The notes beneath the pieces are model-generated. The model had not been told where the DNA came from. It worked only from the letters and a program-made list of their open reading frames with translations, and searched no databases. A DNA stretch of 64,000 nucleotides, from contig CAUEEP010000912.1 of the NCBI GenBank assembly GCA_958450365.1, positions 62,001 through 126,000 on the forward strand. Direction: 5' to 3'. Made by a program: the position numbers and the translations under genes. Shown one piece after another: positions 46,501-56,900 of this stretch (position 1 is the first letter of the stretch; each line of letters opens with the position of its first letter). This DNA comes from Mesorhabditis belari. Its lineage: Eukaryota > Nematoda > Chromadorea > Rhabditida > Rhabditidae.

Positions 46501-46636
46501 ATAAAAACTAAAAGCAAAGAACAGAATTTGTGCATTCCAGATGCCAAAGGGATTCGATTTGTGCGGAATGGAGGGGATGTACGAGTGGGGCGTTTACGTG
46601 CCATGGGTCTACGGACAAAGCGCTCAGCAGCCATGA
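40521..46636 (+). CDS. papain-family (cathepsin L-like) cysteine protease, 12 exons
   Basis: Exons: 40521-40657, 41829-41910, 41981-42055, 42217-42303, 42455-42540, 42878-42947, 43144-43200, 43241-43324, 43573-43663, 43809-43925, 46259-46338, 46541-46636. All phases agree, giving about 353 residues, the family norm. [18 protein letters not shown] is a signal peptide. The I29 inhibitor prodomain shows an ERFNIN-like helix ([14 protein letters not shown]) and NIFTDM. Mature enzyme: ADWR start, [12 protein letters not shown] with oxyanion Gln and catalytic Cys, GCNGGWP, DAYPY, the catalytic His in [11 protein letters not shown], the catalytic Asn in [16 protein letters not shown], then [15 protein letters not shown]. 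It should be a secreted or lysosomal zymogen. W is replaced by Y next to the catalytic Cys (SCYAF). Doubtful point: 43201-43240 is read as a 40-nt intron with an unusual GTCATG donor. If it is exonic, VMEYHKN is in frame and a frameshift follows. Long introns carry a 22-bp minisatellite and mariner derivatives. A polyadenylation signal lies 45 bp past the stop. Confidence 0.88.
41335..41768. repeat. about 21-bp minisatellite GAATTTAGAGAGATAAGGAACC
   Basis: About 20 copies, in the first intron of the protease gene. A run of about 60 bp (GATCAGGAACAGAGTAAAGA...GGGAAGGGAATTTAG) occurs twice. The same unit occurs at 49170-49420 and, inverted, near 26700-26830. Confidence 0.95.
42807..42828 (+). 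repeat. microduplicated exon start inside the protease intron
   Basis: GCCATCAACGCGATCGAAG, the first bases of the exon at 42878, is also present 70 bp upstream within the preceding intron, followed by two more ATCGAAG/ATCGCG copies. It has no acceptor before it. Confidence 0.85.
43361..43505 (+). mobile_element. mariner fragment in protease intron
   Basis: TA then TTAGGTTGGTGGGAAAATAA, a mariner left end, followed after about 70 bp by [15 protein letters not shown], the third-Asp region of a mariner transposase. The interior is deleted and the right TIR was not found. Confidence 0.75.
43988..44576. mobile_element. mariner-type element with two right ends
   Basis: Left end TTAGGGTGATAAGAATGAAA. 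A matching right end (CATTCCTATCACCGTAA) stops at 44576 before TA, and another (CATTCCCATCAACCTAA) stops at 44466, also before TA. Probably one element inside or beside a relative. The interior includes a GC-rich hairpin (GCGCAGGTCGAGTCTCGACC, about 44163) and a segment shared with 62937-63070. Confidence 0.7.
44577..45257. other. protease intron, no separate gene supported
   Basis: A 125-codon minus frame (44766-45143) is protein-like in its second half, but a plus frame of the same bases is also open and no known motif is seen. Confidence 0.35.
45258..46006. repeat. foldback split by a MITE
   Basis: TACCCTCCATTTCTAAACAA...GAACAAAGTCTTGAAACTA (45260-45368) is mirrored by TAGTTTCAAAGTGTTCTA...TTTAGAAATGGAGGGTA (45923-46000). 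The loop is entirely the family B MITE, which therefore inserted into the centre of a pre-existing palindrome. Confidence 0.9.
45369..45922 (+). mobile_element. mariner-derived MITE family B (554 bp)
   Basis: TA flanks. TIRs begin TTGGATTGGTGAATTGAAAA. The retained transposase C-terminus reads [20 protein letters not shown]. Third copy in the window of the 15472 and 21219 element. Confidence 0.93.
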
Positions 46637-46680
46637 GCAGACAAGAGAAAGTAGATTTTAAGGATTTGTGTTTGTATGAA

Positions 46681-46686
46681 AATAAA
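46681..46686 (+). promoter_or_regulatory. polyadenylation signal AATAAA of the protease gene
   Basis: AATAAA 45 bp downstream of the stop codon at 46636, before the next minisatellite. Position and sequence fit a 3'-end signal. Confidence 0.6.
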
Positions 46687-46774
46687 TCTATTTTAATCCC
46701 TAATGAGCATATTTAAAGTGACACAGAGAGAAAAAAGGCTATCTTTGTTTTGCATTTTTGTGCCAACAATTCTT

Positions 46775-47620
46775 TGACTACAGGAATACAGGAATACAGG
46801 AATACAGGAATGCAGGAATACAGGAATACAGGAATGCAGGAATACGGGAATACAGGAATGCAGGAATGCAGGAATATAGGAATACGGGAATACAGGAATG
46901 CAGGAATGCAGGAATACAGGAATACAAGAATATAGGAATACAGGAATGCAGGAATACGGGAATACAGAAATACAGGAATACAGGAATACAGGAATGCAGG
47001 AATACGGGGATACAGGAATGCAGGAATACGGGAATACAGGAATGCAGGAATGCAGGAATATAGGAATACGGGAATACAGGAATGCAGGAATGCAGGAATA
47101 CAGGAATACAAGAATATAGGAATACAGGAATGCAGGAATACGGGAATACAGAAATACAGGAATACAGGAATACAGGAATGCAGGAATACGGGGATACAGG
47201 AATGCAGGAATGCCGGAATACAGGAATACAGGAATACAGGAATACAGGAATACAGGAATGCAGGAATGCAGGAATGCAGGAATGCAGGAATGCAGGAATG
47301 CAGGAATGCAGGAATGCAGGAATACAGGAATACAGGAATGCAGGAATACGGGGATACAGGAATGCAGGAATGCCGGAATACAGGAATACAGGAATGCAGG
47401 AATACGGGAATACAGGAATACAGGAATACAGGAATACAGGAATACAGGAATGCAGGAATGCAGGAATGCAGGAATGCAGGAATGCAGGAATACGGGAATA
47501 CAGGAATACAGGAATGCAGGAATACAGGAATATAGGAATACGGGAATACAGAAATACAGGAATGCAGGAATACAGGAATACAGGTACAGGAGTACAGGAA
47601 TACAGGAATGCAGGAATACA
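46775..47620. repeat. 8-bp minisatellite AATACAGG / AATGCAGG
   Basis: About 105 copies of an 8-bp unit over 0.85 kb. Copy types (ACAGG, GCAGG, ACGGG, ATAGG) form larger blocks, one of about 185 bp occurring at about 46850 and 47035. Long frames in several registers are artefacts. Confidence 0.98.
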
Positions 47621-47791
47621 AAATTGTTTTTCCAAAATTGTTCAACGTTAAACTTGAGAAAATGCGGTATATCTATGTGCTATAACTTGTAGAAACTCAT
47701 ACAGTCGCCAAAAGTCTTGGCCGGCCAATGTTTTCTCGTTTTTCTCCCGTTATTACGTGTTCAAATAAATCGATCCCAATAAGTTTTTGTA
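47621..47791. other. spacer, no feature seen
   Basis: Short unique sequence between the minisatellite and the mariner derivative. Confidence 0.5.
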
Positions 47792-48302
47792 TTGGGTTGA
47801 TGCATAATTATCCGGACTTCTTTTTGCGTGCTTGTATCTTTTTTGTTTTGAAAGCTTTTTGTCTATTTCTTTTTTTTAAATATTCGTTATTCTTTAGTGA
47901 ACAAAATGCGTGTCGACAATCATATCCATCTTCGCCATATCATGCTCTACCACTTCGAAAAGGGATGGTCTGCCGCAGAGTCGTTTCGCGATCTCAAAGA
48001 ACTGGAGAAGCCCCAACGGACTACCACGTCAATCGATCGCTCAAAAATTGGCAAACAAATAAGATCTACAACGATTTGGATGACTTGATAGACGATGTTA
48101 AAGCGTGGATTGCCTCCAAAGATCGTTTATTCTTCGCTCGTGGAATCGATCGTCTTCCAAGCAAATGGCAATCAGTTATTGATGTAGGCGGTGAATATGC
48201 TCCAGAATAATCAATTAAACATATTTTTCTAACTATTTATGTTATTTTTTGTTAAATAAAATCATTTATAAAAGAAGTCCGGATAATTATGCATCAACCC
48301 AA
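47792..48302 (+). mobile_element. internally deleted mariner (511 bp)
   Basis: TA flanks. Perfect TIRs TTGGGTTGATGCATAATTAT followed by CCGGACTTC at both ends. About 60% of a full mariner is missing from the middle. Confidence 0.96.
47906..48210 (+). pseudogene. mariner transposase N-to-C deletion fusion
   Basis: MRVDNHIHLRHIMLYHFEKG then WSAAESFRDLK is the N-terminus. Directly after it, in another frame, APTDYHVNRSLKNWQ (around the third catalytic Asp) begins, and it ends GIDRLPSKWQSVIDVGGEYA. The deletion took the second HTH and the first two catalytic Asp. Confidence 0.93.
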
Positions 48303-48489
48303 TAGTATTTTGTGAGAGCTTTAAGATGATATTCTGATGTCGCTCTAAATAGAATTTTTTTTGTTACTTTTGCATAAGATGTAAGATCCTCTTTCTCAGA
48401 TTTTCTTCAAGGCTTCAAAACTAGCAGTAGCCATTCATTTTCACTAGAACAAAATGAATAAATAAGTAATAGATGATCCAATGCCATTA

Positions 48490-49160
48490 TTATTGGTTAT
48501 GGGACAATAGGTGACGGAACAATAAGTGACCACGACAATAGGTGATGCGACGCAAAAATAGGTGACCGAATCGACCAAATCTAATCAGTAGCTATTGGAG
48601 GCTGCGCTTCTATTAGAATAAATATCGTATTTTTTAGTTTTTTTGCGATTGAAACCTGACTAAGTTAATTTTATAACGTTATAGCAGCGATGTTATTTAT
48701 AACATAAAATATGACAACAAGAAATAACAAAAAAAATGCTAAAAAGAACATAAAGCTTTAATCTTTTGGATTAATCAAGTTTGATAAATTATCCAAGAAT
48801 GAAGCACAATCAAGAAATGAAATTGCCGAAGCCTAAGCCGGAAAATTAAGCAAATGATTTCCAGCGTTTTTTTGTCGTTCTCGTTCCTCTGCAGCTAACG
48901 ATCCTCGCGGCAACAAGCCAAATTTAATATTATCCAAATTTCCCTTTGTCGCATCCAATTCTTGTCGCCACAATAATAGAACTGCCTCTATGCTCGGACG
49001 ACGCAAAAAAAAAACATTAAATAAAGTCACCTATTGTCTATTCGGTCACCTATTTTCTTTTCGGTCACCTATTGTCTTTTTGGTCACCTATTGTCTTTTT
49101 GGTCACCTATTGCCCTGTCACCCGTTGTTGCGTCACCTATTCTCTGGGAATCATTATAAT
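48490..49160. mobile_element. possible TIR element with TAGGTGAC-type ends
   Basis: The left end, ATTATTGGTTATGGGACAAT then AGGTGACGG, is identical in start to the boundary at 36018. The right end carries inverted copies (GGTCACCTATTGTC repeated, ending CTGGGAATCATTATAATTGG). Subterminal CAATAGGTGACC motifs repeat several times at each end. A minus-strand ORF lies between them (next entry). Class not recognised. Confidence 0.5.
48833..49030 (-). CDS. small ORF inside the TAGGTGAC element
   Basis: The minus strand is open from upstream of RPSIEAVLLLWRQELDATKG through NLDNIKFGLLPRGSLAAEER to stop at 48833 (about 58-65 codons). Composition is clearly more protein-like than the surroundings and no tandem repeat is involved. 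Possibly the C-terminal part of an element-encoded protein or of a captured exon. I recognise no family. The N-terminal side runs into a poly-T (poly-A on plus) tract. Confidence 0.4.
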   Translation of the reverse strand: MTLFNVFFLRRPSIEAVLLLWRQELDATKGNLDNIKFGLLPRGSLAAEERERQKNAGNHLLNFPA

Positions 49161-49169
49161 TGGAGCCGT

Positions 49170-49420
49170 TTTCAATTTAGAGAGATAAGGAAACGAATTT
49201 AGAGAGATAAGGAATCAAACTTAGAGAGATAAGGAACCAAATTTAGAGAGATAAGGAACCAAATTTAGATAGATAATGAACCAAATTTGGAGAGATAATG
49301 AACCAAATTTGGAGAGATAATGAACCAAATTTGGAGAAATAAGGAACCAAATTTAGATAGATAATGAACCAAATTTAGATAGATAATGAACCAAATTTAG
49401 AGAGATAAGGAATCAAACTT
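49170..49420. repeat. 21-bp minisatellite, second locus of the 41335 unit
   Basis: About 12 copies of AATTTAGAGAGATAAGGAACC with AATGAACC and TAGATAGATAA variants. Confidence 0.95.
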
Positions 49421-49494
49421 GATATTTCTTAGTAGATAATCTTAGTTTGAAAAGTTTGAAAAGTTTTTTTTCCACAGCTCAATAGACAATTCAG

Positions 49495-49731
49495 GAAATC
49501 ATCATTCACCTGGTGGTCCCTTCGTCGGCCCTTGAATCGGATGAAGTGCAGCCGGTTTCCAGATTTCCAGATTTCTCAGATTTTCGGCCAGACATCGTAA
49601 TACAAAAACAGACAAAACTATGGCGATTCAATCAGCAATATCCTATTATTATTATTATTATAAAATTATATTATTGGATAAGAAAAGAATTGACTTGCTG
49701 CAATAGAAATCGACCGATAGGGGAAAAATGA
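49495..49731 (+). CDS. candidate coding island, plus strand
   Basis: After ACAATTCAG the frame is open to 49731: EIIIHLVVPSSALESDEVQP then VSRFPDFSDFRPDIVIQKQT, drifting into an ATT-repeat at 49647. GC content is locally raised. No partner exon or family found. Confidence 0.3.
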   Translation, partial: EIIIHLVVPSSALESDEVQPVSRFPDFSDFRPDIVIQKQTKLWRFNQQYPIIIIIIKLYYWIRKELTCCNRNRPIGEK

Positions 49732-50165
49732 TAAGATTTTTTGAAAAAAATCGCAACTCCCTATCTTTTTTTTGCTAATAAGAAGGTCAATCAAAAATCA
49801 TTGCTCCAGAGAATTTGATTGATTTATGGCGATTTGAATGAGTACCAAAATCACATCAAACACCCGATTTTTCACTTTTTTCTCAATTTTTACTAAATCT
49901 TGATCGAAAAAGCGAAAAAAAAACGCACAAATTTATCAGTCCCTCTCAAAAAAAGTGAAAGTTTTTTTTAATTTTTTTTGCTTTTACCTCCAAATCCAAA
50001 TCTTTGTCTTTTCCCGTGCTTTTTGTTGCTGAAAAAGAAAACGTTCAAGGACGGTCGATAATAATATTGAAGGTCGATAATAATATTAAAGATTAGCCAA
50101 AAAAGAAAGCCTGAAATGGAAATGTGCAGAATTTCGTTGGGAGAGAATGCTTGACGTCGCTTTTA
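49732..50165. other. AT-rich, no gene recognised
   Basis: A/T homopolymer-rich. A short GGTCGATAATAATATT duplication at 50053-50090. Confidence 0.5.
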
Positions 50166-50480
50166 TTAGGTTGAGGAGAAAGTCTTTGCCGATTTCTTTG
50201 GGAGAGGGTCTTAAACTTGTCCGATCTGGACGTGTAATAGCTCATTCAAAAGCTATTTTTCTAGCGGATTGAATAAAAAAATCGCTTTTTAATATATCAA
50301 TTTTCAAAGCTTTTGCAGCCGTTTTACTGAGGGACGTCAGACCCAAAATTTCAAAAAAATGAATTTTTTTTCGTTTTTTTTCTACGGAAACCTAGGCTGA
50401 AACCATGTTTTTCGGAATCAGCGTTGAAAATTACCCTAGAAAACGCAAAACTCGTTCTTTTAGCAAAATGTTTTCAAGAA
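50166..50480. mobile_element. diverged MITE family A copy
   Basis: TA then TTAGGTTGAGGAGAAAGTCT, then the family A interior (GGGAGAGGGTCTTAAACTTG, GTAATAGCTCATTC, GGAAACCTAGGCTG). Right TIR not seen. Confidence 0.65.
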
Positions 50481-50483
50481 AAC

Positions 50484-50530
50484 TGCCGCGCGCCGGAGTC
50501 GAACCCTCGACCCTTAGATCACCGCTTTCA
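50484..50530 (-). pseudogene. tRNA 3'-half-like fragment
   Basis: On the minus strand, GGTGATCTAAGGGTCGAGGG then TTCGACTCCGG contains a perfect B box (GGTTCGACTCC), but stems do not close cleanly and no A box is upstream. A tRNA-derived relic attached to the MITE. Confidence 0.45.
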
Positions 50531-50964
50531 GAGCTCTAAAAAAGGAAAATTCAACAAACATTAACAAGACAATGAAATCAAACAAACAATCCAAACAAAC
50601 AAACCAATATTGATCAGTTTCGCATAGCTATTACACAAGAACAATGACATTTGATCAATATGTACTTAGATCCTGCTAATTGAACATTTTCTCTTCAATC
50701 ATCTGCCGAAACTGCCCCAACTTTTGAGCAGTTCAGAGAAAAACATGTACATTTTGCACTTTCTCTCCTTCTCGCTCGTCATTGATAAACGAGTGAGAGA
50801 AAGAGAGAGGTGGCATTTGCCGAATTCACGTCTTCACCCCTTGAAAACGAGCCAACAAAAGCGGCTTTTCTTTGCAGAAAAGACTGGCAAATCCACGGCT
50901 TGGCGATACCAAACTAAAACCAGCGTTGATATCAGCCATTACTTTTACAAAATTCTAAAAACTA

Positions 50965-53900
50965 ATGATTTTCTCTGTATTGTTTTCCCCGTTGTTGCTA
51001 TCGATTCAACTAATTTCCGCTGAAATCAATCCCACTTTTCAACTGAGCAAAGCATTTCCAACTTTCACATTTCATGGCACTCGCCTTCAGGCTGTTAAGG
51101 TGGAGCTCGCCAATTTTCAAAAATTGATCATTATAAATATTTATACATGTGTGTGCAAGCTATTCTACGGGGTGCGCAAAAAATTACGGATACACCTTTT
51201 CAGCAATTTGCATGCCAAACGATGCAATCAATTCAAAAACCCTAAGTGTTGTATAGAGAATTGAAGCCTGAATTCTTGCCTACATTTCTATACCAAAAGA
51301 TCTTTGATTCAAGTTTTGCAGCTCATTTTTCAGACCCTCAAATAAGCCATGCTTTGACAATGTTAACCTAACCAGAACTTGAATTAAAGATGGCCCTCTT
51401 TGGATGTTCGGCGATTTCGGTCGGATTGGGGTTTTTAGGGTGTTCAATTCTTAGTTTGTAGGACATTCTAAGTGCTGTTCTAAAGCTGTAAATTAGTTGG
51501 AAATAGTTTCTAAATAAATAAAAATGTGCTTTTACTAAAGAGAAATTCTTCTAGTTAGAAAACAGCTAAAAATGGAAGCATGCCGGAGACTGGTCGGATT
51601 GGGCTTTTTTTTTGAGGGTCTGGAAAATGGGCTTCAAAACTCGAATCAAAGATCTTTTGGTACAGAAATGTAGGCAAGAAATTACGCTTCAATTCTCTAT
51701 ACAACACTTAGGGTTTTTGAATTGATCGCAGCGTTTGGCATGCGAATTGCTGAAAAGATGTAGTCGTAATTTTTTGCGCACCCTCTAAGCAGCACATCTC
51801 TGGCGCACAGTCATCACTTTCTTCTCGGATTCCTAGTTTCAGTGCACCAAATCTGTGCTGTTTGCGTTCATATGAACCCAAGCCATACACGTTCTGGGTT
51901 TGCCTGTTTTGGAAGAAAAAAGCTGTGGGTTTAATCAAATCGGATTGGAGTCCCGCGGATCGATTCGGACGTATCCGATTGACAAATTATCGGATGTAGC
52001 CGCAATTTTCGTGTCCCCTGTATATCGTTTCCTTTAAAACCTAGAATCTCGATGAGAAACATGGCTTTTGGTATTGAATTTGAAAGGTATTGGCAAAAAT
52101 ATTGCCTTTGCCAAAATCTTCATTTATGACAACGGCAATCTTTTCTTTCCTCAGACAATCACAATCACAATCGACAAGCCAGCCGACGTCAACTTCGACG
52201 TGAAATGGACTCAGAATGGTTGCAACATAGCGAACGGCACATATGTGAGGCACTTGCGAAAAGTTCATTGAAATATTCAATTATAGTGCGCTGATGTTCG
52301 CCCGTTCAACTGTAGCGAGGCGCTGGCTTGGTACAATCAGGGCAAAACGTCGGTTATGTTTTTTTTGAAAAAGATTTATTGATTTGGATCGATTTGGTTT
52401 CTGAATTCCGTTTTTTAACATGATTTTTTTTGCCTTTTTACTTTTAAGTAAAAAAATATGCTCTCGGAAAAGTACTTGGGCTTGTACCTACTTGTTGTAT
52501 CTACTAAAGTACCTAATTGTACCTGTTGTACCTAGTTGTGCCTGTTGTACCTACTAAAGTACCTACTTGTACCTGTTGTACCTACTAAAGTACCTACTTG
52601 TACCTGTTGTACCTACTTGTACCTGTTGTACCTAGTTGTGCCTGTTGTACCTACTAAAGTACCTACTTGTACCTGTTGTACCTACTAAAGTACCTACTTA
52701 TACCTGTTGTACCTACTAAAGTACCTGTTGTACCTATTAAAGTACCTACTTATACCTGTTGTACCTACTTGTACCTGTTGTACCTACTTGTACCTGTTGT
52801 ACCTACTAAAGTACCTGTTGTACCTACTAAAGTACCTACTTATACCTGTTGTACCTACTTGTACCTGTTGTACCTACTTGTACCTGTTGTACCTACTAAA
52901 GTACCTACTTGTGCCTGCTGTACCTACTAAAGTACCTGTTGTACCTACTAAAGTACCTACTTGTACCTGTTGTACCTACTAAAGTACCTACTTGTGCCTG
53001 TTGTACCTACTTATACCTGTTGTACCTACTAAAGTACCTTGTTTGTTTGGAGGAAAAATCTTAGTTATCTCCTGAAATCCGGGTGCAGACCAAACGATTC
53101 CAAATTCCTAAACCCCCTTCCTCCTATGTGAATCTCACGAACAATTTGCAGAGCCTATGCCGATGCGACAACGCGAAAAACCTTGGACACTCAATACACA
53201 ACCATATATCATGTCTACGGGAAACGCATGCTAATATTTACGGCGCTCACTGTAGAAGGGAACGAGTTTGCCGTCACAGTCAGCACTTCTTCGGGTTGGA
53301 TCAGAGGTAAAGCACTAATTTTTCTTAGGATCTTGCGCTTATTAAAAAATTGAAAAATCATTTAAACCAATCAACTAGCCAGAAAAGGATCGATCTCTAA
53401 CTTTTGATATGATCTCAATCGAATTCAAGCGCGATTCGATTAGGGTGAATATTGAGCATCTTAACTGAGCAGTTGCAACGTTTAACCGATTTATATTCTG
53501 TTTTTTTTTTGTGTCAGTAGGAAGATGTGCTCGGCTGCCGGAAAAACTCAACTTGTATTCAGTGATAAGTCAAAAGCGTTGTACAAAAACCGTAACAAAA
53601 GTAGTCCATTTTCTCAGGTGATCGCACTTCTGCAGTCTGTCAAAAAACCATCGAATCAAGGGTTTTTTTGTTCAGAACTTTTTTTCTAAACAAGCAATCA
53701 GGATGAAATTTTTAGTGTAGTATTCTTATCATCAAAATAACCTGCATGCAGATTTTCAAGAACTTCTGACAAGTAACAAGTACGTTTTCGTACAAGGGAC
53801 GATTTTTCGTTGTCAAAAAACTATAGAACCTTTATTCTAACAACAAAACAGTATAAAATTACCAATCAGGGCTGTACCAAAGGGAAAATTTCCAGGCAAG

Positions 53901-56900
53901 GCAAGGCAAGGCAGGCAAGAGCAAGTCAGAGGTCGTCTTGCCTTGCCCTTGCCTGCCAAAACTACCAGGCAAGCCCAGGCAAGGCAAGTGACACCTTGCC
54001 TTGCTTCTTGTCTGACAGGCTTTTTGGCACAACCATTTTACCAATAAAATAACAAATGAATAATGAGTTGGTCTACCCTACTTTTTTCTGATTTCAAATA
54101 GCCGGCTCGACATTGATGCGACTAGATTCTTGATTCTTGAGCAATTCTTCCCTATGCGTCTCGAATAACTTGTTTGAGTGCATTCACGCTGGCGTACTTC
54201 TTGTTATTGGCATAGACAGCCAACAAGCATTCACCTCGGACAAGCATTCACCTCGGACAAGCATTGATCTCGGACAAGCATTCAGACAAGCATTCACCTC
54301 GGACAAGTATTGACCTCGGACAAGCATTCAGACAAGCATTCATCTCGGACAAGCATTCACCTCGGACAAGCATTCATCTCGGACAAGCATTCAGACAAGC
54401 ATTCACCTCGGACAAGCATTCATCTCGGACAAGCATTCACCTCGGACAAGCATTCAGACAAGCATTCACCTCGGACAAGTATTGACCTCGGACAAGCATT
54501 CAGACAAGCATTCATCTCGGACAAGCATTCAGACAAGCATTCATCTCGGACAAGCATTCACCTCGGACAAGCATTGATCTCGGACAAGCATTCAGACAAG
54601 CATTCACCTCGGACAAGCATTCATCTCGGACAAGCATTCATCTCGGACAAGCATTGATCTCGGGCAAGCATTCAGACAAGCATTCACCTCGGACAAGCAT
54701 TCATCTCGGACAAGCATTGATCTCGGACAAGCATTCAGAAAAGCATTCACCTCGGACAAGCATTCATCTCGGACAAGCATTCACCTCGGACAAGCATTCA
54801 GACAAGCATTCACCTCGGACAAGCATTCATCTCGGACAAGCATTCACCTCGGACAAGCATTCAGACAAGCATTCACCTCGGACAAGCATTCATCTCGGAC
54901 AAGCATTCACCTCGGACAAGCATTCAGACAAGCATTCACCTCGGACAAGCATTCATCTCGGACAAGCATTCACCTCGGACAAGCATTCATCTCGGACAAG
55001 CATTCACCAAATTCACCAAACAATAGAAAAAAAACTTTTCCGCCGAAAACCTTTTCAGAGTGATTCTGTTTTTTAAACTTAGCTTTCGGGTTAATTTTAT
55101 AGAGAACGAAAATAAAAATAAAATGAAAATAAAAAAATAGAGAACGAAAATGCACCGAAAATCTTGAAAAACACAACAGCGAATCCTTTATTAAAACTAT
55201 TTATTCTTCAACAAAGGTGTTTTAGATTTTCGCAAACCCCTGCTGCTCACCGGCATTCGATACAACGCCAAAAGTAACGCAACCCTGACGGCAGCGGCTC
55301 TCACGGGCGACTATCCGGTCATTGTGGCGAACCCGGACACATACGAGTTTGTTGGCACATACAAAATTTCTTGAAGTATTAAATGTTTTAGTGCTTTTAT
55401 GGTTTACATGACCCGTTTTTTTCTCGAAATCTTGGGGTTTTAAGGAGCGCTGAATCCGAATTTCGTTGTCCCAGGTTGGGAAAGTTGAAGAATGAATGAT
55501 GACCAGCCTGAGCCTGAGCTTTATCTTTTCAAAGACATCCCGTAGAGTGTAGTCTATCAGATCATTGATTGTTGCCATTTCTTGCGTTAAAGATAATCAC
55601 AAAGCCTTTGGTTATTTTCAAGGCCTTATAAGGAGCTTAAACATGTTTGAACAAGTTAAACAAGCCACGCCCATTGGGTTAAGTCGAACTCTTACTAGGG
55701 AAGGACCAGATTTCGCAAGCGTGAATCCGAACCAAAGCTATATGACTTACGCAAGTCGGACACGAGCAACACGATGGTTTTTTTAGTTTTTGCCCAAATG
55801 CTCTAGATTTCTGTAAAAACGCATTTGAAAATTGATTCCCTAGTGCACTGAGCGACTTATGAGTTTGTAAGGGCTACCGTCGAATTTTTGCATCACTTTC
55901 AGCTCTTTAAAATGACGTTTCTCGGTGTTTCTTTGATCTACAAAAAGGACAGACACCTCTCAGTGAACGACAAGAGATTGAGAACCTATGTAGTTCTTTG
56001 TGGTTCCTATTTGATTCCTATTTGGTTCCTATTTGGTTCCTATTTGGTTCCTATTTGGTTCCTATTTGGCTCCTATTTGGCTCCTATTTGGCTCCTATTT
56101 GGCTCCTATCTGGCTCCTATTTGATTCCTATTTGGTTCCTATTTGGCTCCTATTTAGTTCTTTGTAGTTCATTTTCTGCGTTCTCAATTTCTGTTTTCTG
56201 ATATCTATATCTTTATAAACAACGAGTGGGCTTGATAAGGATACAGTGGGACTTTGATAACTGTACGTTTACGTACAGCTATTTTACGTTTTGTCTGAAT
56301 GTCTGAGTGTCTGAGTTTCCCTTTCTGTTTCTTTTGTGGCAACAATCAATGATCTGAGAGACTACACTCTACGGGATGTCTTTGAAAAGATAAAGCTCAG
56401 GCTCAGGCTGGTCATCATTCATTCTTCAATTTCTGGAATCGAGTTCGAGACACGTATCCCTGCGAGCAATAAGTCTCTTCTCAACAAACCCTTAACCCAA
56501 CGGCCCTCCGGCCCTCCGGCCCAATGGCCCAAGCGCTAAAAAACACACGTTTTGCAAAAATTGTATAACTCGGTTGGAGTGCATTTCCCCAACCTGGGAC
56601 AACGAAATTCGGATTCAGCGCATTTTAAAACCCCCAAAATGATCGATTTCGAGAAAAAAATGGATTATGTAAACCATAAAAGTGCCAATGTTTTTCCAAC
56701 ATTCTTTTTTTTTTACATGCATACTGAAAAAATTAAAAAATTGAAACTGTGACGGCCTTTTAACTTTCCAATATCCCAACGTCAACCTAAAAACTAAATT
56801 TTCTAGCAATAATGGTGGACCGCTTGTGATGGTGAAAGCAATGCACGCGGGGATTGCGGAAGAACTGTGCCCAGATCCCGGGGTGAGTTGATTCTAGAAA

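Noticed and set aside
46713..47692. 310-codon Cys/Pro-rich frame and its relatives
   Set aside because: 8-bp repeat whose three-unit period (24 bp) is stop-free in most registers. Not a gene.
53083..53310. 75-codon frame SLCRCDNAK... over exon 4
   Set aside because: Only the AYADATTRKTLDTQYTTIYH frame joins in phase with exons 3 and 5 and has normal composition.
55222..55578. 118-codon minus ORF starting MATINDLIDY
   Set aside because: It overlaps exon 5 of the plus-strand gene and one arm of an inverted duplication. Reported as a repeat with an unclear frame, not as a gene.
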